Made by a program: the position numbers and the translations under genes. Below, piece after piece: positions 23,116 through 31,919 of a stretch of 64,000 nt of DNA (the stretch's first letter is position 1; every line of letters begins with the position of its first letter). The stretch is from JAXLZZ01 sp046350675 (lineage in GTDB: Bacteria > Patescibacteriota > Saccharimonadia > Saccharimonadales > UBA4665). The notes beneath the pieces are model-generated. The model had not been told where the DNA came from. It ran no database searches and saw only the letters and a program-made list of their open reading frames with translations. Where the stretch lies: contig JAXLZZ010000005.1 of assembly GCA_046350675.1 (NCBI GenBank), positions 1 through 64,000 on the forward strand. The letters are read 5' to 3'.

Positions 23116-24408
23116 ATGAATAAAGCAGACGCGGCACTGACAAAAGCGAAGAATATTATCACCAAAACGCTGCAATTTCCGCTGCGTACTGGTAAAGATC
23201 TGACGCCAGAAGATGTGCAAGAAGCACGAGAATATATTGCAAAGTACTGGAAAAATGTAGAGCGGTATCACCCGAAAGATGACGAGAGTTTACTCGGGTT
23301 GCCAAAACCATATCTAGTCCCATCGTATCGCGAAAAAACCGGTTTTGACTATAACGAACTCTACTACTGGGATAGTTATTTTATGGTGCAGGGGATGCTC
23401 GATGCCAAGCACGAGGAATTGGTGACGGGCATTCTAGAAGATTTAATGGCATTATTTGAGCGGTTCAAAGTTATTCCAAATGCTTCGCGCACCTATCTGA
23501 CTGGTCGTTCTCAACCCCCTTTTCTAACCACCTTTATCTTTGATGTGTACCAAGCCTACAATCCTGGAGACAAATGGCTCAAAGAGGCCATTGCTATCGC
23601 CCAAAAAGAATACGAAACGGTGTGGATGGGCATGAAGAAGCCAAATGAACGCCAGGTATACAAGGGCCTTAGTCGCTACTACGATATTAACTATTTGCAT
23701 GATCTGGCTGAAGCCGAGAGTGGCTGGGATATGACGCCACGGTTTGATCGCAAAGCTCTTAACTTTTTGCCGGTAGACCTTAACGCCTTGCTATATAAAT
23801 ACGAATCAGACTTTGCGCGTGCAGCTCGTATTTTTAATGACAAGCGCGGTGCAGCTAAATGGGAAGATCTAGCAGCCGTTCGCAAAAAGAACATGGATAA
23901 GTTGATGTGGGATCGCATCCGCGGACTATATTACGATTACAATTATGTGAAGAAAAAACGGGGTAATGTAAGCAGTTTAGCCACCTTCTTCCCAATGTGG
24001 GCCGGTATGGTAGACGAAAAGCAAGCAGAGGCACTGGTAAAAGCATTGCGTCGCTTTGAGAATAAAGGTGGGGTGGCTACAACTGATGCATTACCACTTG
24101 GGCAGTTTGTGCTTGGTAGCATGCCAACGCAGTGGGCTTATCCAAACGGCTGGGCGCCATTGCACTACATTGTTGTAAAAGCATTGGAACGCTATGGCTA
24201 TCATCAGGATGCTCGTCGTGTGGCTATGAAATGGCTCAAAACAAACCTTCAATGGTTCAATCAAGAGCGAGTATTTCTGGAAAAATACAATGTAGTTTCT
24301 CCCGAAAAACCACCAGTTAAAGGTGTGTATCCGAGTCAAACCGGCTTTGGCTGGACAAACGCCGTCTTTGAACGCTTCTGCCAAGACTACGTTGACCGCC
24401 CTGAGTAG
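23116..24408 (+). CDS. Trehalase-family glycosidase (GH37-like)
   Basis: 430 residues. The (alpha/alpha)6 barrel of GH37 is indicated by LVPSYREKTGFDYNELYYWD (PGGRF..WDSY signature), SRPxP-like GRSQPPFL, FFPMWAGM and QWAYPNGWAPLHYI. The last matches the second trehalase signature (QWDxPxGWAP). The family splits trehalose into two glucoses. The acid/base residues Asp and Glu cannot be placed with certainty. It has no signal peptide, so it is probably cytoplasmic. The length is shorter than E. coli TreF (about 550). It could feed the glycolytic genes nearby. Starts six nt after a TAGGCT box. Confidence 0.85.
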   Translation: MNKADAALTKAKNIITKTLQFPLRTGKDLTPEDVQEAREYIAKYWKNVERYHPKDDESLLGLPKPYLVPSYREKTGFDYNELYYWDSYFMVQGMLDAKHEELVTGILEDLMALFERFKVIPNASRTYLTGRSQPPFLTTFIFDVYQAYNPGDKWLKEAIAIAQKEYETVWMGMKKPNERQVYKGLSRYYDINYLHDLAEAESGWDMTPRFDRKALNFLPVDLNALLYKYESDFARAARIFNDKRGAAKWEDLAAVRKKNMDKLMWDRIRGLYYDYNYVKKKRGNVSSLATFFPMWAGMVDEKQAEALVKALRRFENKGGVATTDALPLGQFVLGSMPTQWAYPNGWAPLHYIVVKALERYGYHQDARRVAMKWLKTNLQWFNQERVFLEKYNVVSPEKPPVKGVYPSQTGFGWTNAVFERFCQDYVDRPE

Positions 24409-24436
24409 TACAATAGAGACATAACAGGAGGTGCCT

Positions 24437-24754
24437 ATGGCGGAACTGCCGGCAGATGCGTCGCTCAACGAGTATCAAGCATTGATAAAAAAACTAGTTG
24501 TTGAACGTGGCTATGATTCAGAGACGGTGTCCGAGGTCTTTATCTTGTTAGTGGAAGAAACAGGTGAGCTTGCGAAGGCGATTCGAAAATACAATGGCCA
24601 GAAGGTGCATACTGACTCACAAACGCATACTGTTGCCGAAGAATTAGCCGATGTACTCTGGCTTATTATTGATCTTAGCAATCGTCTTGGTGTAGATCTT
24701 GAACAGGCCTTTCGAGATAAAGAGCTCAAGAACCAGAGCAGAAAACTCGTCTAA
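24437..24754 (+). CDS. MazG-like nucleotide pyrophosphohydrolase
   Basis: 105 residues of the all-alpha NTP pyrophosphatase type. The metal-binding motif is EETGELAKAIRKY followed by EELADVLWLIIDL, that is ExxE...ExxD as in MazG/iMazG. Such enzymes hydrolyse (d)NTPs and clean the pool. The start is the ATG at 24437 after AGGAGGTG; the GTG at 24431 is part of that site. It follows the trehalase-like gene and may share its transcript. Confidence 0.85.
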   Translation: MAELPADASLNEYQALIKKLVVERGYDSETVSEVFILLVEETGELAKAIRKYNGQKVHTDSQTHTVAEELADVLWLIIDLSNRLGVDLEQAFRDKELKNQSRKLV

Positions 24755-24787
24755 ATAACTCGTCCGTATCTGTTATACTGGATGTCT

Positions 24788-26230
24788 ATGAGCAACTACT
24801 ATGTAACCACCTCAATTCCGTATGTAAATGGCGAGCCACACTTGGGTCACGCGCTTGAATTTATCATGGCTGATGTCTTGGCGCGCCGTGCACGAGTAGC
24901 CGGCGAAACAGTCGTATTCAGCACCGGTACAGACGAGCACGGCGGTAAAATCGCCGAAAAAGCTGAAGAAATGGGGATAAGTCCCAAAGAACTTGCTGAT
25001 CAAATGAGCGCCAAGTTTGTCGAACTCGCCAAGAAACTAAATATTAGCAACGATCGATTTATTCGCACCACAGACCCAGGTCACGAACAGCGCGCACAAC
25101 TTATCTGGAAAGCGCTCGAAAAGGATATTTATAAGGATACCTATACCGGCTGGTACTGTACCGGCGACGAAGCGTTCTTTACTGAAACCGAAGTCAAAGC
25201 CAATGGCGGAGTTTGCCCAAACCATAACCGTCCGTATGAAAAAATCGAAGAAGAGAATTATTTTTTCAAGTTGAGCGCCTACACCGACCAAATCAAAGCA
25301 GCAATTGAAAACAACGATTTTCTTATTTTGCCTGAATCACGACGCAATGAAATTCTTGCCGTTCTAAAAGAAGGTCTGAAAGACATTAGTGTTAGTCGCC
25401 CGCAAGACAAGATAAGTTGGGGTATTCCAGTGCCCGGTGACAACAAACAGGGCATGTATGTATGGTTTGAGGCCTTAATGAACTACATCACTGTGCTTGG
25501 GTACCCTGAGCATAAAGATTTTAAAGAGTTTTGGCCAGCAAATGTACAGGTTATTGGCAAAGACATCATCCGATTTCATGCGGCGATTTGGCCAGCAATG
25601 TTGTTAAGTCTCGGTGCTGAGCTACCAAAAACCCTCTACGTACATGGTTTTATCAATGTTGATGGTAAAAAAATGAGTAAGAGCTTGGGCAACTATGTGT
25701 CGCCAAACGACGTAATCGATAAGTATGGTGCCGACGCGTTTCGTTACTACTTCTTGCGCCATATTCCGAGTTATAACGATGGTGATTTTAGCTGGGGTTC
25801 ATTTGATAATGCCTACAATAGTGAGCTTGCGAACGAGCTGGGTAATGCGGTGCAGCGAACGGTTAGCATGATTCAGCGCTATCAAGCGGGTATGATTGGC
25901 GAAATGCCAGCTGCCGAGCACGATATTGCTCAATACGAAGAAGCTATCGAGGCCTGTCGCTTCGACCGCGCACTCGACGAAGTGTGGGAGCAAGTACGAG
26001 GCCTTAATCAATACATCGATGAAGAAAAGCCATGGGTCATCGCAAAAGAAGACGACCCAGATCATTTGCGTGAAGTCTTGGCGTACCAAGCTAGTGCGCT
26101 ACTGAGCATCGCGAACCTCCTTGAGCCATTTTTGCCAGATACCTCAAGCAAAATTAAAGGCATTTTTGGACAGGGCAAGGTAGTGCCAATCGAGGGCACA
26201 CTTTTCCCAAAGCATGAAGCAAGCGAGTAG
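24788..26230 (+). CDS. metG: Methionyl-tRNA synthetase
   Basis: Charges tRNA-Met. A class I synthetase: the HIGH motif appears as PHLGHALEF and the KMSKS motif as GKKMSKSLGNYV. The methionine pocket region YVNGEPHLGH and FSTGTDEHGGKI are standard. One metal-binding-like patch is present (GGVCPNHNRPYE). The protein ends after the anticodon domain (480 residues) and lacks the C-terminal EMAP/tRNA-binding domain of many bacterial enzymes. The start at 24788 lies eight nt after TATACT (24774-24779); the ATG at 24782 is only two nt away from it. Followed closely by tatD. Confidence 0.95.
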   Translation: MSNYYVTTSIPYVNGEPHLGHALEFIMADVLARRARVAGETVVFSTGTDEHGGKIAEKAEEMGISPKELADQMSAKFVELAKKLNISNDRFIRTTDPGHEQRAQLIWKALEKDIYKDTYTGWYCTGDEAFFTETEVKANGGVCPNHNRPYEKIEEENYFFKLSAYTDQIKAAIENNDFLILPESRRNEILAVLKEGLKDISVSRPQDKISWGIPVPGDNKQGMYVWFEALMNYITVLGYPEHKDFKEFWPANVQVIGKDIIRFHAAIWPAMLLSLGAELPKTLYVHGFINVDGKKMSKSLGNYVSPNDVIDKYGADAFRYYFLRHIPSYNDGDFSWGSFDNAYNSELANELGNAVQRTVSMIQRYQAGMIGEMPAAEHDIAQYEEAIEACRFDRALDEVWEQVRGLNQYIDEEKPWVIAKEDDPDHLREVLAYQASALLSIANLLEPFLPDTSSKIKGIFGQGKVVPIEGTLFPKHEASE

Positions 26231-26232
26231 GT

Positions 26233-27054
26233 ATGAGCCAATTTGTTGATACGCACTGTCATATTCAGTCAGCAGGTGGCGACGGTGGTGAGCGCACCAC
26301 GGCTGGGCTGTGGGCAAAAGCACCAGATATATCAGCGAGTGAGATCATCGAAGCTGCCAATGAAGCTGGCGTGAGTAGACTAATTTGCGTAGGTTGTGAC
26401 GTTCCAGACAGCCAGTTGGCAGTCAGCTTTGCATCTAAACAGGCACATTGTCGAGCGAGTATCGGCATCCATCCGCACGAGGCGAAGCTGTACGTGGATA
26501 ACGACGCTGAACTTGCTGCGTTCGCGGCATTAGCAACAGATCCTGCTGTAGTAGCTGTGGGGGAGTGTGGACTCGACTTTTATTACAACCACTCGCCAAA
26601 ATCAGATCAGGAAAAGCTGTTGCGGTACCAAATAGAGCTCGCGCTCAAGCATGACCTGCCAATCATCTTCCATGTGCGGGAAGCATTTGATGATTTTTGG
26701 CCAATTTTTGAATCGTACGAAGGTATTCGAGGTGTGCTCCATAGCTTTACCGATTCTTTGTCCAATATGGAGAAAGCTATTGAAAAAGGTTTATACATTG
26801 GTGTGAATGGGATCGCCACATTCGCAAAGGACCCAGATCAGTTGGCGGTCTACAAAGCCATCCCTCTCGCTAATCTATTGTTGGAAACAGATGCGCCGTT
26901 TTTGGCACCAGTGCCGCATCGTGGCAAGACTAATGAACCAAAATACATACCGGCAATTGCTACATTCTTGAGTGAACTGCGTGGTGAAAGCGTTACCCAG
27001 ATTGCCAAATCCACTACCAACAATGCCAAGAAACTATTTGGAGACCTAGCATGA
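26233..27054 (+). CDS. tatD: TatD-family metal-dependent DNase
   Basis: 273 residues of the TIM-barrel TatD family. Metal ligands: FVDTHCHIQS at the N-terminus, VGECGLDFYY (Glu), IIFHVREAF (His), GVLHSFTDS (His) and LLETDAPFLAP (Asp). Members are 3'-5' exonucleases or hydrolases for DNA repair and turnover; substrates vary. It starts two bp after metG and overlaps the cysteine desulfurase gene by 4 bp (ATGA), so metG-tatD-desulfurase form one operon. metG next to tatD is a common bacterial arrangement. Confidence 0.92.
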   Translation: MSQFVDTHCHIQSAGGDGGERTTAGLWAKAPDISASEIIEAANEAGVSRLICVGCDVPDSQLAVSFASKQAHCRASIGIHPHEAKLYVDNDAELAAFAALATDPAVVAVGECGLDFYYNHSPKSDQEKLLRYQIELALKHDLPIIFHVREAFDDFWPIFESYEGIRGVLHSFTDSLSNMEKAIEKGLYIGVNGIATFAKDPDQLAVYKAIPLANLLLETDAPFLAPVPHRGKTNEPKYIPAIATFLSELRGESVTQIAKSTTNNAKKLFGDLA

Positions 27055-28193
27055 GCCAGAACGTATATCTTGATTATGCGGCTGCCACACCGCTCGACCC
27101 AGAAGTTCTTGAGGCGATGCAGCCATTTCTGACGGATCAGTTTTACAACCCTTCAGCAACCTATAGTGCAGCCATCAATGTACGCAAACAGCTCGAGGCT
27201 GGGCGGTCAAAGGTTGCACATTGGTTGGGCGCAAATAGTTCTGACATTATTTTTACTGCTGGAGGAACCGAAGCAAATAATCTAGCTATTCATGGTGTTA
27301 TGCAGCAGTTTGCAGGTGCAAATATTGTGGTGAGTAGTATTGAGCACGACTCAGTATTGGTGCCCGCGAACCAATATGAAGTGCGCCACGTTGCAGTCGA
27401 TGAGAAGGGCAGAGTCAATCTAGAAGACCTGGCAAAAAAGATTGACGAGAATACGGCACTGGTAAGTGTAATGTACGCCAATAACGAAATTGGTACGATT
27501 CAGCCCATCCGCGAAGTTGCAAAAATAGTTCACGCTATCAACGACGAACGACGAACGACGAACGGTCTACCATTGTACCTACACACCGACGCCTGCCAAG
27601 CGGCTAATTATCTTGATTTACACGTGTCGCGTTTGGGGGTTGATCTGATGACGGTAAATGGAGGCAAGATCTATGGCCCCAAACAATCAGGTTGTCTCTA
27701 TGTAAAGCCCGGCACAAAACTGACGCCTTTGATATACGGTGGCGGACAAGAGCGAAAGCTACGTTCGGGTACAGAAAATGTAGCAAATTGTGTTGGTTTT
27801 GCTCACGCGCTTGATATAGCTCAACAGTGTCGGCACGAAGAAAATGAGCGCCTGCAGCAACTGCAACAAACTTTCATTAAGGCACTCCAGGCATCTGTGC
27901 CGTCCGCACAAGTAAATGGTTCGCTAAAACATCGCTTACCAAATAACGTCCATGTAACATTTCCAGGGGTTGATAACGAACGCGTATTAATCCAGCTTGA
28001 TGAAGCTGGCATTATGGCGGCAGCCGGTTCGGCATGTAGTGCAAGTACCGAAGAGTCGTCACACGTTTTGCGAGCCATTGGTGTAAGCGAAACGGACGCT
28101 CAAGCAAGCCTTAGATTTACCATGGGCCGTCACACTGACGAAGCGGCGATCAAAACGACTGTGGCCACACTCGCACAATTAGTCAAAACTTAA
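27051..28193 (+). CDS. iscS: Cysteine desulfurase (IscS/NifS family)
   Basis: A PLP enzyme that takes sulfur from cysteine, here probably to feed tRNA thiolation by MnmA (40993). Motifs: YLDYAAATPLDPEVL, TAGGTEANNLAI, the His of SSIEHDSVL, HTDACQAANYL, the PLP lysine in VNGGKIYGPK and the catalytic Cys in GSACSASTEESSHVL. The length of 380 is normal. An unusual insert, AINDERRTTNGL, is coded by three perfect ACGACGA heptads plus a partial one (27541-27564), a member of the heptad repeat family that has entered a surface loop. The start overlaps tatD. Confidence 0.93.
   Translation: MSQNVYLDYAAATPLDPEVLEAMQPFLTDQFYNPSATYSAAINVRKQLEAGRSKVAHWLGANSSDIIFTAGGTEANNLAIHGVMQQFAGANIVVSSIEHDSVLVPANQYEVRHVAVDEKGRVNLEDLAKKIDENTALVSVMYANNEIGTIQPIREVAKIVHAINDERRTTNGLPLYLHTDACQAANYLDLHVSRLGVDLMTVNGGKIYGPKQSGCLYVKPGTKLTPLIYGGGQERKLRSGTENVANCVGFAHALDIAQQCRHEENERLQQLQQTFIKALQASVPSAQVNGSLKHRLPNNVHVTFPGVDNERVLIQLDEAGIMAAAGSACSASTEESSHVLRAIGVSETDAQASLRFTMGRHTDEAAIKTTVATLAQLVKT
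27541..27564. repeat. Intragenic heptad repeat in the cysteine desulfurase gene
   Basis: ACGACGA three times plus ACG. Twenty-one bases are three heptads and seven codons, so the frame is kept. The peptide made (NDERRTTNG) has no counterpart in typical family members. Confidence 0.75.
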
Positions 28194-28203
28194 CCAAAAG
28201 CGG

Positions 28204-28209
28204 TATAAT
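28204..28209 (+). promoter_or_regulatory. -10 box of the ATPase operon
   Basis: TATAAT ten nt before the ATG at 28220 and just after the desulfurase stop. The whole F1-like operon appears to start here with a very short or absent leader. Confidence 0.6.
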
Positions 28210-28219
28210 CTGCCTAGGT

Positions 28220-29119
28220 ATGCGTAGATACAAACAACAGATACGTCGAGTATTTATCGCACTATTCGCGGTGCTGATTTTTTGCGCCCCAGGTATTGGT
28301 ACGGCTGCAGACAAGACTGACAGCACCAAAAAAACAGATTCCAAAACAACGACTAAAGACATATCCAGAGACGTTACACAAACTTACAACGCTGAACCTA
28401 CTGTGCAGATTGGCATGTTGGTAAAACTGAAAGACAAAGCTGGTGATGTGCTTGTACCAGTTAGCAGTGACAAGGCCGAAGATATTCTAGGCGTAGTTAT
28501 ACCAGCAGATAATGCAAAGATTGTACTAACTTCGGAAACGGCGAAACAAAAACAAGTACTGGTAGCTAGTTCTGGCCCACTTTCTATGCTGGTGAGTAAT
28601 CAGAACGGTCCCGTAAAAGCAGGAGACTACTTAGCGGTATCAGCCGTAGCTGGGGTGGCTATGAAAGCAGATGACCAGCAAAAATTTGTAGTAGGGCGTG
28701 CAACTTCTGATTTTAGCGGCAGCTCTGGTATCATCGGGAGCCTCAAAGTTAAAGACACCCTTGGCAAAGAGAGCAATGTGTCTATTGGTCGGGTTGAAGC
28801 CGACTTACGCATAGCGAGTAATCCGTTATATCAAAAAAGTGCGAGCTTTGTACCCGCATTTGCCGCAAAAGCTGCGAGTGCGATTGCAGATAAACCAGTA
28901 AGCGTAGCCCGAATTTACCTCAGTATGGCCGTGCTCGGAGTTACCGCACTCGTAACGTCAATTGTGATGTATAGCGGCATTCGAAGTGGCATGATTGCAG
29001 TAGGTCGTAACCCTTTGTCCAAGAAATCAATTATACGTAGTCTGATTCAAACTGTTATTGCAGGCTTAATTATTTTCCTTGCCGGTGTATTTGCTGTATA
29101 CTTATTACTGAAGCTTTAG
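28220..29119 (+). CDS. Exported protein ending in an F-ATPase c-like hairpin (first gene of ATPase operon)
   Basis: 299 residues. A signal peptide (about 1-29) is followed by an extracytoplasmic domain of about 200 residues (Lys/Thr-rich start, then beta-rich). Two membrane helices close it (about 229-252 and 272-297). The loop between them, SGMIAVGRNPLSKK, matches the cytoplasmic RNP/RQP loop of F-ATPase subunit c. The topology agrees: both hairpin ends outside, loop inside near gamma/epsilon. The proton-binding Asp/Glu of helix 2 is absent; neither helix has an acidic residue. The gene stands where atpE would be, before the b-like gene. I infer a c-derived rotor or anchor that does not carry ions. 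An unrelated two-helix protein is the main alternative. Confidence 0.6.
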   Translation: MRRYKQQIRRVFIALFAVLIFCAPGIGTAADKTDSTKKTDSKTTTKDISRDVTQTYNAEPTVQIGMLVKLKDKAGDVLVPVSSDKAEDILGVVIPADNAKIVLTSETAKQKQVLVASSGPLSMLVSNQNGPVKAGDYLAVSAVAGVAMKADDQQKFVVGRATSDFSGSSGIIGSLKVKDTLGKESNVSIGRVEADLRIASNPLYQKSASFVPAFAAKAASAIADKPVSVARIYLSMAVLGVTALVTSIVMYSGIRSGMIAVGRNPLSKKSIIRSLIQTVIAGLIIFLAGVFAVYLLLKL

Positions 29120-29157
29120 CGTTTTCACAACAGAGGTGAGAAGCTAGAAGTGTAATC

Positions 29158-29190
29158 ATGAGCATACACATGGTGGGTAAACAAACATGA
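29158..29190 (+). CDS. Possible 10-residue upstream ORF coupled to the b-like gene
   Basis: ATG at 29158 opens MSIHMVGKQT and ends in TGA at 29188-29190, which overlaps the ATG of the next gene (ATGA). AGAGGTGAG lies about 17 nt upstream. It could be a coupling or leader peptide; chance is also possible. Confidence 0.3.
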   Translation: MSIHMVGKQT

Positions 29191-29813
29191 CAATCTGGTG
29201 GCTCGTCTTAATTCTTGCCTGTATCGGCTTTGCTGGTATAGGTTTTATTTGGATGTTAGTGCTTGTCAGCCGGTTAAACACCGGAAAGAAGTCTGGCGGT
29301 ATGTCGGACTCTATCGAAGAGGCGGCCGAAGAAGACGTAGAGCATATTTTCAACCAGGAATTCCGCGAAGAACTACGAAACCGTGGCCGTCTGCACTTTG
29401 AAAAAATCATTGGCGAGAATGCAATGTTCCTCCAACAGGATTTGCGTCTTACGACTTCGCAGCTCAATGACTACATGAAGAGTGAAATTACTCAAAAGCT
29501 GCAAGACGAATTCGACAAATATGAGCAGTCCATCATGGACGCCAAACAACTCGCTGTGGAGTCTATCCAGAAGACCAATGCCGCAATCGATGAGCAGCGT
29601 GAAATGCTTGGCCAGCAAGTCAAAAAAGAAATTGTTGGCGAAAAAGAGCAAATCATCAAACACTTCGAAGAAAACATGGCTGACATCGTGAATCATTACG
29701 TGATGGCCGCCGTTGGTAATCAAATTGATCTCAATGACCAGCTTGAGTACATACTCGGCGAACTAGAAGCCAACAAGAAAGACATCATGGAGGACATTAA
29801 AAATGGCGCATGA
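29187..29813 (+). CDS. atpF: F-ATPase subunit b-like stator protein
   Basis: 208 residues. One N-terminal membrane helix (WWLVLILACIGFAGIGFIWM) is followed by about 170 mostly charged, helical residues with heptad-like spacing (for example LNDYMKSEITQKLQDEFDKY and QKTNAAIDEQREMLGQQVKK). This is the plan of subunit b, the outer stalk that holds F1 still. The sequence itself is not a close match, so the call relies on layout and on gene order (between the c-like and delta-like genes). It overlaps the delta-like gene by 11 bp. Confidence 0.7.
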   Translation: MTIWWLVLILACIGFAGIGFIWMLVLVSRLNTGKKSGGMSDSIEEAAEEDVEHIFNQEFREELRNRGRLHFEKIIGENAMFLQQDLRLTTSQLNDYMKSEITQKLQDEFDKYEQSIMDAKQLAVESIQKTNAAIDEQREMLGQQVKKEIVGEKEQIIKHFEENMADIVNHYVMAAVGNQIDLNDQLEYILGELEANKKDIMEDIKNGA

Positions 29814-30324
29814 TGCCGCAAAGCCAGCGACTGAGAAACAAACCATGGTATTGCCAGTACAGGTTTCGACACCGGTAGACGTTGGACGATTGCTACGTGA
29901 GACACAGGAAGTGAATGAGACGCTTCTGCAACTGCAGTTGCGTCAGGCAGGGAAACAACCTGCGCTCCCCAAGATCAGTAGCGGGCTTGATCAGCTAGTA
30001 CAGCTAAACAAACTCAATCTGCTTCAAGAGGCCGATCGCAAGCAGCTCGAAACATTTCTAAAAACGCTAAAAGATAATGCGCCAGTTGTTCATGTAAGTT
30101 TTAGCGCTGACCCGTCCGTGTCATTTATGGAGAAGCTTGTTGCGTGGTTGCGTCGCGAGATAGATCCCTTAATCATTGTTACCGTTGGTTTGCAGCCTGC
30201 AATTGGCGTGGGTTGCGTGGTGCGTACCACCAATAAACAGTATAATTTTTCGCTTCGTGAGAATTTTAAGAAAAAACGTGATCTGCTGCGTGAACAAATA
30301 GCTTTGCAGGAGAGTAAGGCGTGA
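29803..30324 (+). CDS. atpH: F-ATPase subunit delta-like protein
   Basis: 173 residues. In the C-terminal part VHVSFSADPSVSFMEKLVAW is followed by LRREIDPLIIVTVGLQPAIG and then VRTTNKQYNFSLRENF. This corresponds to the last domain of subunit delta (IDPSLIGG...IGDKVYDGSVRxxL), which joins alpha to subunit b. The N-terminal helical bundle is short and poorly conserved. Gene order (b, delta, alpha) supports the call. Its stop overlaps the GTG start of alpha. Cytoplasmic, soluble. Confidence 0.7.
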   Translation: MAHDAAKPATEKQTMVLPVQVSTPVDVGRLLRETQEVNETLLQLQLRQAGKQPALPKISSGLDQLVQLNKLNLLQEADRKQLETFLKTLKDNAPVVHVSFSADPSVSFMEKLVAWLRREIDPLIIVTVGLQPAIGVGCVVRTTNKQYNFSLRENFKKKRDLLREQIALQESKA

Positions 30325-31919
30325 GCGACAGCAACCAGCACTTTGAAAAACTCGTGCAGGCTGGAAATCCTGTTGGAGAAGTTATTGGGGTTGAGAAATT
30401 CTTGATTAAGGTCCGTGGCTTGCAACCTGTCGCTGTGCACGCACTTATCATGTTTGAAGATGGGAGCAAGGGATTCGTACATCAAGTACACGAGAACCAC
30501 GTCGTAATATTGCACCTTGGTTCTGAGACGTTGCGCATCGGCGTTGTTGCAGTTGTACAGCACCAAGAGCTTGTGGCGAAAGTTGGGAAAGACTATATCG
30601 GTCGTGTGGTATCTATTACCGGCGAGCCGCTCGATGGCAAAGGGCCGATTGCATCAGATGACGTGTGGCCCGTATTCAATACGGCACCTGCGCTCTATAC
30701 TCGTCGACTTGTGGAAGACCAAGTGGAAACCGGTGTAACAGGACTTGATCTCCTATTCCCGATTGTGCGAGGTCAGCGTATGGCGATGCTTGGCGACAGC
30801 AAGTCTGGTAAAAGTACCCTCTCGACACAGATAACAATCAACCAGAAAGATACTGACCAGATTGTGGTTTATTGTTTGATCGCTAAACGCCGAAGCGACA
30901 TCGATACGCTGCTATCTCGCTTGCAGGAAGCCGGCGGCTTGGATAAGGCGATCATTATGGTGTCCACAATGTTTGAGTCTCTGATCATGAGTTACATCGC
31001 TCCGTACGTTGCTTGCTCTATGGCTGAGTATTTGTGGCAAAAATGCGACCAAGACACGATTATTATCTATGATGACTTAACAAGTCACGCCCATGCCTAC
31101 CGCGAGGTAGCCTTGCTGTCAGGTGTGAGCCCTGGCCGTGACTCCTATCCTGGCGATATGTTCTACGCACACTCTAGTTTGCTTGAACGAGCAGGGCGCC
31201 TAGATAGTACCGGTCATAGTTTGACCTCGATTCCGATGATTCACGCAGCCAACGGTGACATTACTGCGTACCTCCCAACCAATGTTATGTCGATTACCGA
31301 CGGGCAATGGATTTTGGACATGGAAATTTTCCGTTCTGGCATCCGCCCGGCGTTAAACATTGGTTTGAGTGTGACTCGTGCTGGTGGTGTAGGCCACAAT
31401 AAGCGGCAGAAAAAACTCGCTTCAGAGACTCTGAAAATTCTTGCAGCCTATCGACAGGCAGAAGAGTTCTCACACTTTGGTTCTGACTTATCTGCGGAAG
31501 CCAAGCGCGCCTTGAAAGTCGGTAAAATGATCTTCGAGGCTTTATCCCAGACGCCTACTGACACGTATTCATTGATGTCACAACAGCTTATTTTTGATAT
31601 TATCCTTGGTCTCGCAGACGGCGAAGAGATTGATATCAATGCCCTAAAAACGAATGCGGTTGAGTTAGCAAAGAAGGTGACGAAAGATGAAGAGTTCGAT
31701 GCGGTCCGTGATGAGCTAAAACTAAAGGCGCTAAAAGCTGGTAGTGCTCCTGCTGCGGCTCCAAAAGAAGGTGAAGCTCCAACCGCAGAGGGCGGTGAAG
31801 CACCAAAACCAGAATCTGAGACTAAAGATCAAAAGAAAGCTGAAGAACCAGCAAAAGCAGAAAAATCAGACAAGGAAGCCAAAAAAGAAGAAAAAGAACT
31901 TGCGGGGGCTAAAAAATGA
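30321..31919 (+). CDS. atpA: F1-ATPase alpha-like subunit
   Basis: 532 residues. Non-catalytic nucleotide-binding subunit of an F1-like head. P-loop GDSKSGKST at about 158-166 (GDRQTGKT in classical alpha); conserved LLFPIVRGQRMAMLGD before it, and DDLTSHAHAYREVALL with SGVSPGRDSYPGDMFYAHSS after it. The arginine finger is kept in GLSVTRAGG (about 352), and YRQAEEFSHFGSDL is standard. A tail of about 55 residues rich in Ala, Glu and Lys (from about 477) is not part of the usual alpha. GTG start overlapping the delta stop. Divergent compared with ATP-synthase alpha but complete. Confidence 0.92.
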   Translation: MSDSNQHFEKLVQAGNPVGEVIGVEKFLIKVRGLQPVAVHALIMFEDGSKGFVHQVHENHVVILHLGSETLRIGVVAVVQHQELVAKVGKDYIGRVVSITGEPLDGKGPIASDDVWPVFNTAPALYTRRLVEDQVETGVTGLDLLFPIVRGQRMAMLGDSKSGKSTLSTQITINQKDTDQIVVYCLIAKRRSDIDTLLSRLQEAGGLDKAIIMVSTMFESLIMSYIAPYVACSMAEYLWQKCDQDTIIIYDDLTSHAHAYREVALLSGVSPGRDSYPGDMFYAHSSLLERAGRLDSTGHSLTSIPMIHAANGDITAYLPTNVMSITDGQWILDMEIFRSGIRPALNIGLSVTRAGGVGHNKRQKKLASETLKILAAYRQAEEFSHFGSDLSAEAKRALKVGKMIFEALSQTPTDTYSLMSQQLIFDIILGLADGEEIDINALKTNAVELAKKVTKDEEFDAVRDELKLKALKAGSAPAAAPKEGEAPTAEGGEAPKPESETKDQKKAEEPAKAEKSDKEAKKEEKELAGAKK

